Positions 53,625 to 62,656 of a DNA stretch of 64,000 nucleotides are shown in pieces. Origin of the DNA: CAVSUR01 sp963846005 (lineage in GTDB: Bacteria > Actinomycetota > Actinomycetes > Streptosporangiales > Streptosporangiaceae); contig CAWJUH010000007.1 of assembly GCA_963846005.1 (NCBI GenBank), forward strand, positions 62,001 to 126,000, in the 5' to 3' direction. Positions within the stretch are counted from its first letter, which is position 1, and each line of letters begins with the position of its first letter. The translations under genes were made by a program, and so were the position numbers. The notes below the pieces were generated by a model, which searched no databases, was not told the DNA's origin, and worked only from the letters and a program-made list of their open reading frames with translations.

Positions 53625-53636
53625 TACTAGGAATAT
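53625..53636 (+). promoter_or_regulatory. Promoter-like element of the ssu locus
   Basis: TACTAGGAATAT, preceded by TTGACT, ends 17 nt before the leader ATG at 53654. A close relative (CTATCAGGAATAT, 60127) stands 16 nt before the FAD/NAD(P)-binding gene, suggesting shared control. Confidence 0.5.
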
Positions 53637-53653
53637 GACTCCACGATGGGGTC

Positions 53654-53752
53654 ATGGCCCGCACCGAGCTTCTGGTCTCGCGCCGCTACGTCGACCTGCG
53701 CAGGCAAGCGGCCGCGATCTGCCGGCCGGTGCGCGGCTCGGCCTGGCACTGA
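53654..53752 (+). CDS. Short leader peptide of the sulfonate operon
   Basis: 32 codons from ATG 53654: starts MARTELLVSRRYVDLRRQA, then a short AIC segment and a stop at 53752. The pattern S-R-R-x-V-D-L-x-R...A-I-C matches small putative leader peptides found before sulfur-assimilation operons in actinobacteria. In those the Cys codon near the end is thought to let ribosome stalling report cysteine supply. It lies about 110 bp upstream of ssuC. Confidence 0.65.
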   Translation: MARTELLVSRRYVDLRRQAAAICRPVRGSAWH

Positions 53753-53862
53753 CGCCAGCCCCCCGTCAGGGCACCGTTCCCCTTTCCGTCCAGCCCGCGC
53801 GTGCGCGGCGGCGCTGCTGCCGCCTGCGCGCGGTGCCTCCTGCCGACACCAGTGAGGTCCCC

Positions 53863-54906
53863 TTGCCTGGTAACCCCCCCGCCAGCCTGCTGCCCGGCAC
53901 CGTGCGCGACGCCGCAGGCGCAGGCCGCCGCAGGCACCCCGAGCCCGGATCCCCGGCCGGCCCGGATTCGCCGTCCGGCCAGGACCGCGCCCGGGCCGGC
54001 CAGACGGCGGCCGCGCAGGCCGCTACCGTGCAGGCCGATACCGCGCAGGCCGGCCCGGCCGGCCAGCCCGGCTCCGCCAGCGTCCCGGCCGCTCCGCAGC
54101 TCCCGGGCCGTCAGGGGCGCCGGGGCCGCAGGCGCCGTCAGGCCTGGTACCGGCTGATCAGCCCGCTGGTCTTCCTGACCGCTTGGCAGCTGGTCAGCGA
54201 ATCCGGCCTGGTCTCAGCGCAGAAGCTCCCGCCGCCGACCACCGTCTGGCACACCGCGGTCACCCTGGTGACCACCAGCTCGGCCGCCTACGGCACGCTG
54301 CAGGGCGCGATGCTGGTGTCGCTGGAGCGGGTGGCCATCGGCTTCGCCCTCGGCGGCGCCGCCGGGCTGCTGCTCGGGATCGTCGCCGGGCTGTCCCGGC
54401 TCGGCGAGAACTCGGTCGACCCGCTCATGCAGATGCTGCGCACGCTGCCGCTGTTCGGGCTCATCCCGGTGTTCATCGTCTGGTTCGGCATCGGCCAGCT
54501 GCCGAAGATCCTGCTGATCGCCCTCGGCGCTGCCATCCCGCTGTACCTGAATACCTTCTCGGGCATCAGGAACGTCGACGGCAAGCTCGCCGAGGCCGGC
54601 CAGACGCTGGGCCTGGGCCGCGCCGCGGCGATCCGGCACATCGTGCTGCCCGGCGCCCTGCCGCAGATCCTGGTCGGGCTGCGGCAGAGCCTCGGCGTCG
54701 CCTGGCTGGCCCTGGTCGTCGCCGAGCAGATCAACGCCAACGCCGGCCTCGGCTTCATCATCAACCAGGGCCAGGCCTTCCTGAACAACAGCGTGATCTT
54801 CGTCGCCCTGCTCGTGTACTGCGCGCTCGGCCTGCTCACCGACGGGCTGGTCCGGCTGGCGGAAGGGAGGGCGCTGGCATGGCGCCGCGGACTGCTGGAC
54901 CACTGA
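53863..54906 (+). CDS. ssuC: Aliphatic sulfonate ABC transporter permease
   Basis: 347 residues from TTG 53863, with GAGG 6 nt upstream; GTG 53902 is the next option. An unusual 85-residue Ala/Gly/Gln-rich cytosolic N-terminus precedes six membrane segments. The BPD permease EAA loop is AEAGQTLGLGRAAAIRHIVLPGALPQIL (residues near 245-272), followed by VAWLALVVAEQI. It overlaps ssuB by 28 bp. It forms the membrane channel for sulfonate import. Confidence 0.88.
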   Translation: MPGNPPASLLPGTVRDAAGAGRRRHPEPGSPAGPDSPSGQDRARAGQTAAAQAATVQADTAQAGPAGQPGSASVPAAPQLPGRQGRRGRRRRQAWYRLISPLVFLTAWQLVSESGLVSAQKLPPPTTVWHTAVTLVTTSSAAYGTLQGAMLVSLERVAIGFALGGAAGLLLGIVAGLSRLGENSVDPLMQMLRTLPLFGLIPVFIVWFGIGQLPKILLIALGAAIPLYLNTFSGIRNVDGKLAEAGQTLGLGRAAAIRHIVLPGALPQILVGLRQSLGVAWLALVVAEQINANAGLGFIINQGQAFLNNSVIFVALLVYCALGLLTDGLVRLAEGRALAWRRGLLDH

Positions 54907-55637
54907 CCGCCGGGGCCGGGACGGCCGTCGCCGAGCCCGCCGCCACGGTCCGGGGGCTGACCCGCGAGTTCGGCGGCCGCCGGGTGCTCGACGGGCTCGA
55001 CCTGGACATCGCGCCGGGGGAGTTCGTCGCCCTGATCGGCCGCAGCGGCAGCGGCAAGTCGACGCTGCTGCGCGCGCTGGCCGGGCTGGACCGCGAGGTC
55101 ACCGGCGACCTCGCGGTCACCGGCACCACCGCGGTGGCGTTCCAGGAGCCGCGGCTGCTGCCGTGGCGGCGGGTGCTGGCCAACGTCAGCCTCGGGCTGG
55201 GCGGCCAGGACCCGGAGTCGGTCGCGCGGGAGGCGCTGGAGGAGGTAGGCCTCGGCGGGCACCCCCGGTCCTGGCCGCTGACCCTGTCCGGCGGCGAGGC
55301 ACAGCGCGCGGCCCTGGCCCGGGCGCTGGTCCGCGAGCCGAGCCTGCTGCTGCTGGACGAGCCGTTCAGCGCGCTGGACGCGCTCACCACGATCACCATG
55401 CACCGGCTGGTGCTGCGGCTGTGGGCCCACCACCAGCCCGCGGTGCTGCTCGTCACCCATGACGTGGACGAGGCCATCGCCCTGTCCGACCGGGTGCTCG
55501 TGCTGACCGACGGCCGGATCTCGCTCAGCGAGCGGATCACGCTGCCCCGGCCGCGCGAGCGCGACCACCACGAACTCACTGACCTGCGCGACCGCCTGCT
55601 CGCCGAACTCGGCGTGGGCACGGAAGGAACACCATGA
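54879..55637 (+). CDS. ssuB: Aliphatic sulfonate ABC transporter ATPase
   Basis: 252 residues from ATG 54879 behind GGAGG (8-nt spacing). Walker A IGRSGSGKSTLLRALAG, Q-loop TAVAFQEPRLLPW, signature LTLSGGEAQRAALARAL, Walker B LLLLDEPFSALDALT and H-loop LLVTHDVDEA are all intact. The FQEPRLLPW segment is typical of SsuB/TauB. It is coupled to ssuA by ATGA. Confidence 0.93.
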   Translation: MAPRTAGPLTAGAGTAVAEPAATVRGLTREFGGRRVLDGLDLDIAPGEFVALIGRSGSGKSTLLRALAGLDREVTGDLAVTGTTAVAFQEPRLLPWRRVLANVSLGLGGQDPESVAREALEEVGLGGHPRSWPLTLSGGEAQRAALARALVREPSLLLLDEPFSALDALTTITMHRLVLRLWAHHQPAVLLVTHDVDEAIALSDRVLVLTDGRISLSERITLPRPRERDHHELTDLRDRLLAELGVGTEGTP

Positions 55638-56704
55638 TCAGCAACAAGCACGGCCGGGGCGCGGCGCGGCCGCGCCGCGCACTGTCCGTCCTGGCGGGCC
55701 TGGCCGTCATCGGCCTGGCCGCGGCCGGCTGCGGCTCGTCCGGCTCGTCCGGCTCCGGCGGCTCGGGCTCCTCCGGCGGCTCGGGCTCCTCCGGCAGCGC
55801 CGCCACGACCAGCCTGTCCAACGTCACCCTGCACGTCGGCGACCAGGCCGGCTCGGGATCGCAGGCCCTGCTCACCGCGGCCGGGCTGATCAGCAAGCTG
55901 CCGTTCAAGGTCAGCTGGTCCGACTTCACCTCCGGCCCGCCGATGCTGCAGGCCATGGGCTCGGGCGCGGTCGACATCGGCAGCGTGGGCGACGCGCCGC
56001 CGGTCTTCGCCGCCGCGGGCGGCGAGAACGTCGCGATCGTCGGCGCGGTCTCCGGCGGGCCCAATGCGTCCGCGCTGGTCGTGCCGGAGAACTCGCCGAT
56101 CCACTCGGTGTCCCAGCTGAAGGGCGCCAAGATCGCCGTCGCGCAGGGCAGCTCCGCCGACTACCACCTGCTCACGGTGCTGAACAAGGCGCACATCTCG
56201 GTGCACGACGTGACGCTGGACTACCTGCAGCCGGCCGAGGGCCTGGCCGCGCTCACCACCGGGCACGTGCAGGCCTGGGACATCTGGTCGCCCTACATCG
56301 AGCAGGTCACCGGCCAGGACCACGCCCGGGTGCTGGTCAACGGGACCGGCTACGGCAGCCCGTACTCGTTCGCGGTCGCCTCCCGCAGCGCGCTGGCCGA
56401 CCCGGCCAAGGCCAAGGCGATCAAGGACTACCTCAGGCTGCTCAACCAGGCCTACGTCTGGGCCGGAACCCACCAGGCGACCTGGGCCGCGGTCTGGGCC
56501 AAGGCCACCGGCCTGCCCACGTCGATCATGAGCCAGGCGACCAAGGACGACGTCCGCACCCCCGTCAAGATCACCCCGGCGGTGATCAGCTCCGAGCAGT
56601 CCGTCGCCGACGGCTTTACCGCGGCCGGGCTGATCCCGGGCAAGGTCGACTTCGCCAAGTACGCGGACACCGCCTTCAATGACGCAGTCGGGAGTTCCTC
56701 ATGA
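55634..56704 (+). CDS. ssuA: Aliphatic sulfonate-binding lipoprotein
   Basis: 356 residues from ATG 55634. A basic N-terminus, hydrophobic core and lipobox LAAAGC (Cys near 36) mark a lipoprotein. A Ser/Gly linker of about 22 residues follows. The NMT1/SsuA-type domain has the MLQAMGSGAVDIGSVGDAPP segment, then VVPENSPIHSVSQLKGAKIA. It captures sulfonates outside the membrane for SsuCB. Its stop overlaps ssuD. Confidence 0.92.
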   Translation: MISNKHGRGAARPRRALSVLAGLAVIGLAAAGCGSSGSSGSGGSGSSGGSGSSGSAATTSLSNVTLHVGDQAGSGSQALLTAAGLISKLPFKVSWSDFTSGPPMLQAMGSGAVDIGSVGDAPPVFAAAGGENVAIVGAVSGGPNASALVVPENSPIHSVSQLKGAKIAVAQGSSADYHLLTVLNKAHISVHDVTLDYLQPAEGLAALTTGHVQAWDIWSPYIEQVTGQDHARVLVNGTGYGSPYSFAVASRSALADPAKAKAIKDYLRLLNQAYVWAGTHQATWAAVWAKATGLPTSIMSQATKDDVRTPVKITPAVISSEQSVADGFTAAGLIPGKVDFAKYADTAFNDAVGSSS

Positions 56705-57870
56705 CGCTGCACTTCCACTGGTTCCTGCCCACTACCGGCGACGGCCGGGCCATCATGGGCCGCGGCCACAGCCTGCCGCCGGGCCGGCTGGCCGGCGCCG
56801 CCCCGCACCTGCGCGGCGCCGCCGCGCAGGAGCGCCCGCCCGACATCGAGTACCTGGCCCAGGTGGCCCGGTCGGCCGAGCAGCTCGGCTTCGAGGCCGT
56901 GCTGACCCCGACCGGCACCTGGTGCGAGGACGCCTGGCTGGTCACCGCGGCGCTGACCCGGGAGACCAGCCGGCTGAAGTTCCTGGTCGCGTTCCGGCCG
57001 GGGCTGACCTCGCCGACGCTGGCCGCCCAGATGGCCGCCACCTATCAGCGCATCTCCGGCGGGCGGCTGCTGCTCAACGTGGTCACCGGCGGCCAGGCCG
57101 GCGAGCAGCGCCGGTTCGGCGACCAGCTCTCGCACGACGAGCGCTACGCGAGGACCGCGGAGTTCCTGGCGATCGTGCGCGGCGCCTGGAGCGGCACCCC
57201 GTTCGACTTCGACGGCCGCTACTACCAGGTGCAGGGCGCGACCGTGCTGGCGCCGCCCGACCCGGTGCCGGGCGTCTACTTCGGCGGGTCGTCCCCGGCG
57301 GCCGGGCCGGTCGCGGCGGCCGGGGCGGACGTGTACCTGACCTGGGGCGAGCCGCCGGACCAGGTCGGCGAGAAGCTGGACTGGATCCGCGGGCTGGCCG
57401 CCGGGCAGGGCCGCGAGGTGCGGTTCGGGATCAGGCTGCATGTGATCTCCCGGGATACCGAGGCCGACGCCTGGGCCGAGGCCAGCCGCCTGCTCGACTA
57501 CCTCGACCCGGCCGAGATCGCCAGGGCGCAGCAGGTGCTGGCGGCCAGCGAGTCGGTCGGCCAGGACCGGATGCGCGCCCTGCACGCCTCCTACCGGCAC
57601 GGTGGGTCGGCGCAGGACCTGGAGATCTACCCGCACCTGTGGGCCGGCGTCGGCCTGGTGCGCGGCGGCGCGGGCACCGCGCTGGTCGGCAGCCATGAGC
57701 AGGTCGCCGCCCTGATCGAGGAGTACGCCGCGCTCGGCATCAGCGAGTTCATCCTGTCCGGGTACCCGCACCTGGAAGAGGCGTACTGGTTCGGCGAGGG
57801 CGTGCTGCCGCTGATCCGCCGCCGCGAGGCCGCCGGATCCGGGGCCGACCTGCTCGCCGCGAGCGCCTGA
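56701..57870 (+). CDS. ssuD: FMNH2-dependent alkanesulfonate monooxygenase
   Basis: 389 residues from ATG 56701 (ATGA overlap). A luciferase-like (beta/alpha)8 fold: FHWFLPTTGDGR at the N-terminus, TPTGTWCEDAWLVTAAL (active-site Cys region), FRPGLTSPTLAAQMAAT, LLNVVTGG and VYFGGSSPAA. It splits alkanesulfonates to aldehyde and sulfite with reduced FMN supplied by the next gene. Length is normal. Confidence 0.93.
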   Translation: MTLHFHWFLPTTGDGRAIMGRGHSLPPGRLAGAAPHLRGAAAQERPPDIEYLAQVARSAEQLGFEAVLTPTGTWCEDAWLVTAALTRETSRLKFLVAFRPGLTSPTLAAQMAATYQRISGGRLLLNVVTGGQAGEQRRFGDQLSHDERYARTAEFLAIVRGAWSGTPFDFDGRYYQVQGATVLAPPDPVPGVYFGGSSPAAGPVAAAGADVYLTWGEPPDQVGEKLDWIRGLAAGQGREVRFGIRLHVISRDTEADAWAEASRLLDYLDPAEIARAQQVLAASESVGQDRMRALHASYRHGGSAQDLEIYPHLWAGVGLVRGGAGTALVGSHEQVAALIEEYAALGISEFILSGYPHLEEAYWFGEGVLPLIRRREAAGSGADLLAASA

Positions 57871-57880
57871 CGAGGCCGGG

Positions 57881-58411
57881 ATGAGCTTCGTGGTCCTGGC
57901 CGGCAACCCCCGGCCGCGGTCCCGGACGCTGCAGCTGGCCCGGCAGGCCGCGGCGGCCGTCCGCGAGGCCGCGGGCCTGCCCGCGGGCGAGCAGGTCATC
58001 GACCTGGCCGGCCTGGCCGGGCGGCTGCTGCTGGCCGACGCCGGGCCCGCGGTGGCCGGCGCGCTGGAGCAAGCCGCCGCGGCGGACCTGCTGCTGGTGG
58101 CCAGCCCGACCTACAAGGGCACATACACCGGCCTGCTGAAGGCATTCCTTGACCGGTACGGCCACCGCGGCCTGGCCGGGGTGACCGCGCTGCCGGTCCT
58201 GGTCATGGGCGCGCCGCAGCACGCGCTCGCGGTGGACGTGCACCTGCGCCCGCTGCTGCTCGAACTCGGCGCCTCCGTGCCCGGGCCCGGGCTGGCCTTC
58301 CTCGAATCGGACCTGGCCGAGCCTGGCCGGGTGCTCGGCCCGTGGTCACACCAGGTCGCCGCCGCCCTGGCCAGGGTCGTCCCGGCACTGACCGAGCCCG
58401 CCCGCGGCTGA
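57881..58411 (+). CDS. NAD(P)H-dependent FMN reductase (SsuE-type)
   Basis: 176 residues from ATG 57881. The flavodoxin-like fold shows VVLAGNPRPRSRTLQLA (phosphate loop) and LLLVASPTYKGTYTGLLKAFLD, typical of SsuE/MsuE. It supplies FMNH2 to SsuD and the DszA-type enzyme on either side, 10 bp and 33 bp away. Confidence 0.9.
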   Translation: MSFVVLAGNPRPRSRTLQLARQAAAAVREAAGLPAGEQVIDLAGLAGRLLLADAGPAVAGALEQAAAADLLLVASPTYKGTYTGLLKAFLDRYGHRGLAGVTALPVLVMGAPQHALAVDVHLRPLLLELGASVPGPGLAFLESDLAEPGRVLGPWSHQVAAALARVVPALTEPARG

Positions 58412-58444
58412 TCACCCGCACGGATCACCCAGGAAGGAGAGGCC

Positions 58445-59806
58445 ATGAGCAGCAGCCGCCGGCAGCTGCACTTCAACGCGTTCCTGATGAGCTCGGGGCA
58501 CCACGAGGCGGCCTGGCGGCTGCCCGAGAGCAACCCGTTCGCCAACTTCGACACCGACCACTGGCGCAACCTGGCCCGGATCGCCGAGCAGGCGAAGCTC
58601 GACTCGGTGTTCCTGGCCGAAAACCCGGCGCTGTGGAACAGCCCGCGGCACCGCCCGGCCGGCGCGCTGGAGCCGACCGTGCTGCTGACCGCGCTGGCCA
58701 CCGCGACCAGCCGGATCGGGCTGATCGCGACCGCGTCGACGACCTACAACTCGCCCTACAACCTGGCCCGCCGGTTCGCTTCGCTGGACCATGTCAGCGG
58801 CGGCCGGGCCGGCTGGAACATCGTGACCACGGCCGAGCGGTCGACCGCGCTGAACTTCGGCCTGGAGGACCGGCCCGGCCACGCCGAGCGGTACGAGCGC
58901 GCGGCCGAGTTCGTCGAGGTGTCGCTGCGGCTATGGGACAGCTGGGAGGACGGCGCCGAGCTCGGCGACAAGGCGGCGGGCATCTACGCCGACACCAGCC
59001 GGATCCACCCGGCTGACTACGCCGGCCGCTTCTTCCGGGTGCGCGGTCCGCTGAACGTGCCGCGCTCGCCGCAGGGCCGGCCGCTGCTGGTGCAGGCCGG
59101 CTCGTCGCCCGACGGCCGCGAGTTCGCGGCCCGCTACGCCGAGGCGATCTTCACCGCCCAGCAGACGCTGGCCGACGGGCAGGCGTTCTACGCCGACATC
59201 AAGCAGCGGGCCCGGCGCCTCGGCCGCGACCCTGACCTGGTCAAAATCCTGCCCGGGATCGTGCCGGTGCTCGGCGGCACCGAGGCGGAGGCCAAGGACC
59301 GGGCGGGCAGGCTGAGGCAGCTGATCGTGCCCGAGTATGCGCTGGCCCAGCTGGCCCGGGTGCTGGAGATCCCCGCCGAGCGGCTCCAGCTGGACCAGCC
59401 GCTGCCGGAGGAGGTGTACGCCCGGCCGCCGGTCGAGGGCGCGCAGAGCCGCTACCAGCTGATCGCCGACCTTGGCCGGCGCGAGGGGCTGACCGTGCGC
59501 CAGATCATCGGCCGGCTCGGCGGCGGCCGCGGCCACCGCACGGTGGCGGGCACGCCGGAGCAGGTGGCGGACACGATCGTGGAGTGGTTCACCAGCGGGG
59601 CGGCCGACGGGTTCAACGTGATGCCGGCCGCGCTGCCCTCGCGCCTGGCCGAATTCGCCGAACAGGTGCTCCCGATCCTGCGCCGCCTTGGCCTGTTCCG
59701 CGAGGACTACGCCGGGCGGACGCTGCGCGAGCACTACGGCCTGCCGCAGCCGCCGAACCAGTACGCCGGGGCGCGCCCCCCGGCCGTCCGCCAGCCCGTC
59801 GCCTGA
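58445..59806 (+). CDS. NtaA/SnaA/DszA-family flavin-dependent monooxygenase
   Basis: 453 residues from ATG 58445 behind AAGGAG. N-terminal LHFNAFLMSSGHHEAAWRLP, then FLAENPALWN, RIGLIATASTTYNSPYNLAR and GRAGWNIVTT are hallmark blocks of the DszA (dibenzothiophene sulfone) and NtaA group. It needs FMNH2 from the adjacent reductase. Given the ssu context the substrate is probably an organosulfur compound, but the exact one cannot be read from sequence. Confidence 0.9.
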   Translation: MSSSRRQLHFNAFLMSSGHHEAAWRLPESNPFANFDTDHWRNLARIAEQAKLDSVFLAENPALWNSPRHRPAGALEPTVLLTALATATSRIGLIATASTTYNSPYNLARRFASLDHVSGGRAGWNIVTTAERSTALNFGLEDRPGHAERYERAAEFVEVSLRLWDSWEDGAELGDKAAGIYADTSRIHPADYAGRFFRVRGPLNVPRSPQGRPLLVQAGSSPDGREFAARYAEAIFTAQQTLADGQAFYADIKQRARRLGRDPDLVKILPGIVPVLGGTEAEAKDRAGRLRQLIVPEYALAQLARVLEIPAERLQLDQPLPEEVYARPPVEGAQSRYQLIADLGRREGLTVRQIIGRLGGGRGHRTVAGTPEQVADTIVEWFTSGAADGFNVMPAALPSRLAEFAEQVLPILRRLGLFREDYAGRTLREHYGLPQPPNQYAGARPPAVRQPVA

Positions 59807-59878
59807 CGCCCGCCGGGCCCGGCCGCACGCGAACGCGACCCCGCCCGATCCGCCGGAGGCCGCAGCGCTGGAGCGGCA

Positions 59879-59913
59879 CCCCACCCGCTGAACGGACCAT
59901 TCAGCGGGTGGGG
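59879..59913 (+). terminator. Terminator hairpin after the ssu operon
   Basis: Perfect 14-bp stem CCCCACCCGCTGAA / TTCAGCGGGTGGGG with a 7-nt loop, 73 bp after the monooxygenase stop. Confidence 0.75.
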
Positions 59914-59961
59914 ACCGGGCGGGCGGACCGGCGCAGCGTGGCCCGCTGTGGCGTTCCCTTG

Positions 59962-60015
59962 CCCGTGGATGTGACATTCACCGGCCCCGGTGCCGCTGAA
60001 TGTCACATCCACGGG
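59962..60015. repeat. 19-bp perfect inverted repeat
   Basis: CCCGTGGATGTGACATTCA and its exact complement flank a 16-nt GC-rich loop. The core ATGTGACAT recurs once more at 60026-60037. It could be a second terminator or a REP-like element; the design resembles the 17-bp repeat at 63138. The rest of 59807-60155 holds no gene. Confidence 0.65.
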
Positions 60016-60126
60016 CACCAGGCGCAATGTGACATCGAGGGCGCGTTTGATGGCCTGCCCGCGGCCAGGCCAGCCTGCTGGCGCGGCCGTCGTCCGGGGC
60101 ACCGCAGAGCTTATTGCCTATTTAAT

Positions 60127-60139
60127 CTATCAGGAATAT
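60127..60139 (+). promoter_or_regulatory. Promoter-like element shared with the ssu leader
   Basis: CTATCAGGAATAT in an AT-rich stretch, 16 nt before ATG 60156; compare TACTAGGAATAT at 53625 with 17-nt spacing. Confidence 0.5.
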
Positions 60140-60155
60140 ATGTTAAGTTCGCGTC

Positions 60156-61789
60156 ATGTACGACATCACTGCCGCAGACCGCCGGGGGCCGGTCGTCGCG
60201 ATCGTCGGCGGGGGAGCCAGCGGCACGCTCGCCGCGGTGCACCTGCTCCGCGCGGCGGCCGCGCGGCGGAGCGCGATGCGCATCGTCCTGATCGACCGGT
60301 CGGGACGGCACGGCCTCGGCCAGGCTTACGGCACCAGCCACGAGGCGCACTTGCTGAACACCCCGGCGCGGCAGATGAGCGCGCTGGCCGACGACCCCGA
60401 TCACCTGATCCGCTGGGCGCAGCTGGAGGGCAGCACGGCCGCGGCGGACGGTGACGGCGACCCGGCGGGCGCGTTCCTGCCCCGCCGGGCCTACGGCCGT
60501 TACCTGCAGGACACGCTGTGGCAGGCCGAACGGCGGGCCCAGCCGCTCGCCCGGCTGATCCGGGTCAGCTCGCAGGTGCTGGCGATCCGGACGGCCAGCC
60601 GCGGCCGGGCGCTGCGGCTGATGCTCGCCGACGGCGGCCTGGACGCCGACTACGCGGTGCTGGCCACCGGCAACCTGCCGGCGGCGCTGCCGTTCCCCGC
60701 CCCGGCCAGCCCGCGCATCATCACCGATCCGTGGGCGCCCGGCGCGCTGGAGCAGGCCGCCGACGGCAGCCCTGTCGTCATCGCCGGGACCGGCCTGACC
60801 ATGCTGGACGCCGCCGTCGCGATCACCAGCGGCGGCAACCGCGCGCCCGTGCACGCCATCTCCCGGCACGGCCTGCTGCCCCGGGTGCACCGGGGCCTGC
60901 CGGCCCGCTCCCGGCCGCTGTGGCTGCCGGTGCTCGGCGACAAAACGGGGCCGGTCCGGCTGCCCGAGCTGCTGTGGCAGGTCCGGATGGCGATGCGGTC
61001 CCGGCCGGACGACTGGCAGGACGTGGTGGACGGGCTGCGGCCCTACCTGCCCGGGCTGTGGCAGCGGCTGCCGGACGCCGACCGGAAGCTGTTCCTGCGG
61101 CACCTGGCCCGCTACTGGGAGGTACACCGGCACCGGGTGCCGCCCGCGACGGCCCGCCGGATCACCGCGCTGCGCTGCGCCGGCCAGCTCACCGTGCAGA
61201 CCGGCCGGATCACCGGCGTCACCGAGACCGTGGGCGGGCTGCGCGTGCAGCTGGCCGGCCTCCAGCCCGGCCCCGCCCGGGCCGGCGCGCTCCCGCCCGC
61301 TGGGGTGCGGCCCAGCGCAGCGCGGCCGGGCGCAGGCCGACCGGGCCGGGCCGGGCCTGTTCCCCCCGGCCGGCCCGGCCGCCGGGCGCAGGCCGGCCGG
61401 GCGCAGGCCGGCCGGGCGCCGGGCCGGACTCCGGGACAGGATCGGGGACCGGGGCGGGGGCGGCCGAGCTGACCGCGGGCTGGCTGATCAACGCCACCGG
61501 CCCGGCGGCCGACGTCACCGCCGCAGCCGACCCGCTGCTCGCCGATCTGCTCGGCTCGGGGCTGGCCCGCCCGGACTCGCTGCGGCTCGGCCTGGATGCC
61601 ACCGCCGAGGGCGCGGTCATCGACGCCGGCGGCACTCCCTCCCGCGCCATCTTCGCGCTCGGCCCGCCGCTGCGCGGCGTGCGGTACGAGACGACCGCGA
61701 TCCGGGAGATCCGCGAGCAGGCGGCCGCCCTGGCCGGGCTGCTGACCGCCGTGCAGGCCGCGCGCGCCCGCCCTGGCAGCGCCGCCTAG
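60156..61789 (+). pseudogene. FAD/NAD(P)-binding protein broken in a GC-rich repeat tract
   Basis: ATG 60156 opens VVAIVGGGASGTLAAVHLL and RSGRHGLGQAYGTSHEAHLLNTPARQMSAL, signatures of the PF13454 FAD-NAD(P)-binding family, with a second dinucleotide motif VVIAGTGLTMLDAA. After LRVQLAGLQPG (near 61265) the frame degenerates into Gly/Pro/Arg/Ala sequence and stops at 61472. The proper C-terminus (ELTAGWLINATGPAAD to AALAGLLTAVQ) is in another frame, ending at 61789. A net one-base loss inside the repetitive 61270-61440 tract explains it. It may assist flavin-dependent desulfonation. Confidence 0.8.
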
Positions 61790-61839
61790 CGCGCCTGCGG
61801 TCAGGCCGGCTTCCGGCCCGGCCCTGGTAGCGTCCTGCC

Positions 61840-62601
61840 GTGGCGGGCGGGCCTCTGTCAGGCGGTCAGCTCGATGAGTTCATCGAGCGGGGCTGGACGC
61901 TGCTCCGGCACGCCTTCGCGCCGGCGGTGGCCCAGGCGGTGCGGCGGGACCTCGGCAAGCGCATCGGGATCGACCTGGAGCGCCCGGAGCAGTGGACCCG
62001 GCCTCAGGTCTGGCTCCAGGAGATGATGACCGGACCGCCCTACACCGGCGCCCTGACCGGCCGGTTCCGCGCTGCCGTGGACCAGCTGGCGGGCCCGGGC
62101 CGGTGGGTGATGACCCGGGAGATGGGCTGGTGGCCGGTCAGCTTCCCCGGCTTCGACGATGTCCCCTACGGTGACAGCTGGCATGTCGAAGGCGGCTGGT
62201 TCCGCCACCATCCCTGGTCGCCCGAGCAAGCACTGCTCAACCTGTTCTGCTTTTCGGCCGTGGCCCCCGGTGGCGGCGGCACTCTGCTGGCCGAGGGCTC
62301 GCACCACCTGGCCGCCCGCATCCTCTGGGACGCGGAGCCGGGCGGGCTGGAGGCCGGCGACTTCGACGAGCCCCTGACCGCCATCCTCAGTCAGCAGGGC
62401 TGGCCGGGCATAGCCGAGGTGGTCGCCGATGAGGGCGACGTGGTGCTGGCACACCCGCTGGTGTTCCACTCCGCCAGCCCGAATCACGGAACCCGCCCCC
62501 GGGTCATGGCCCAGCCCGCCTTCAGCATGAGCCAGCCTAGGCGCACCGAGGGCGACGGCCTCTACCCGGTCGAGATCCCGCTGGCCCGCGCCCGCCCGTG
62601 A
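61840..62601 (+). CDS. Phytanoyl-CoA dioxygenase (PhyH) family protein
   Basis: 253 residues from GTG 61840. The double-stranded beta-helix iron ligands appear as WHVEGGW (HxE rather than the commoner HxD) and the distal His in HPLVFHSASPNHGTRPRVMA, with Arg for 2-oxoglutarate. It is an Fe(II)/2-oxoglutarate oxygenase of unknown substrate. It lies between the FAD protein and TauD-type genes. Confidence 0.82.
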   Translation: MAGGPLSGGQLDEFIERGWTLLRHAFAPAVAQAVRRDLGKRIGIDLERPEQWTRPQVWLQEMMTGPPYTGALTGRFRAAVDQLAGPGRWVMTREMGWWPVSFPGFDDVPYGDSWHVEGGWFRHHPWSPEQALLNLFCFSAVAPGGGGTLLAEGSHHLAARILWDAEPGGLEAGDFDEPLTAILSQQGWPGIAEVVADEGDVVLAHPLVFHSASPNHGTRPRVMAQPAFSMSQPRRTEGDGLYPVEIPLARARP

Positions 62602-62656
62602 GCGCAGGGCGGCCGGGCCCGGCCGTGAGCCGGCATCGACGGTCCCGGCGAGCCCG

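Noticed and set aside
53461..53664. 67-codon minus-strand frame ending EPIAQPPAPAVLAETR
   Set aside because: The C-terminal part looks protein-like, but the N-terminal part runs through the tandem repeats and promoter region and no family is recognised; at best a remnant.
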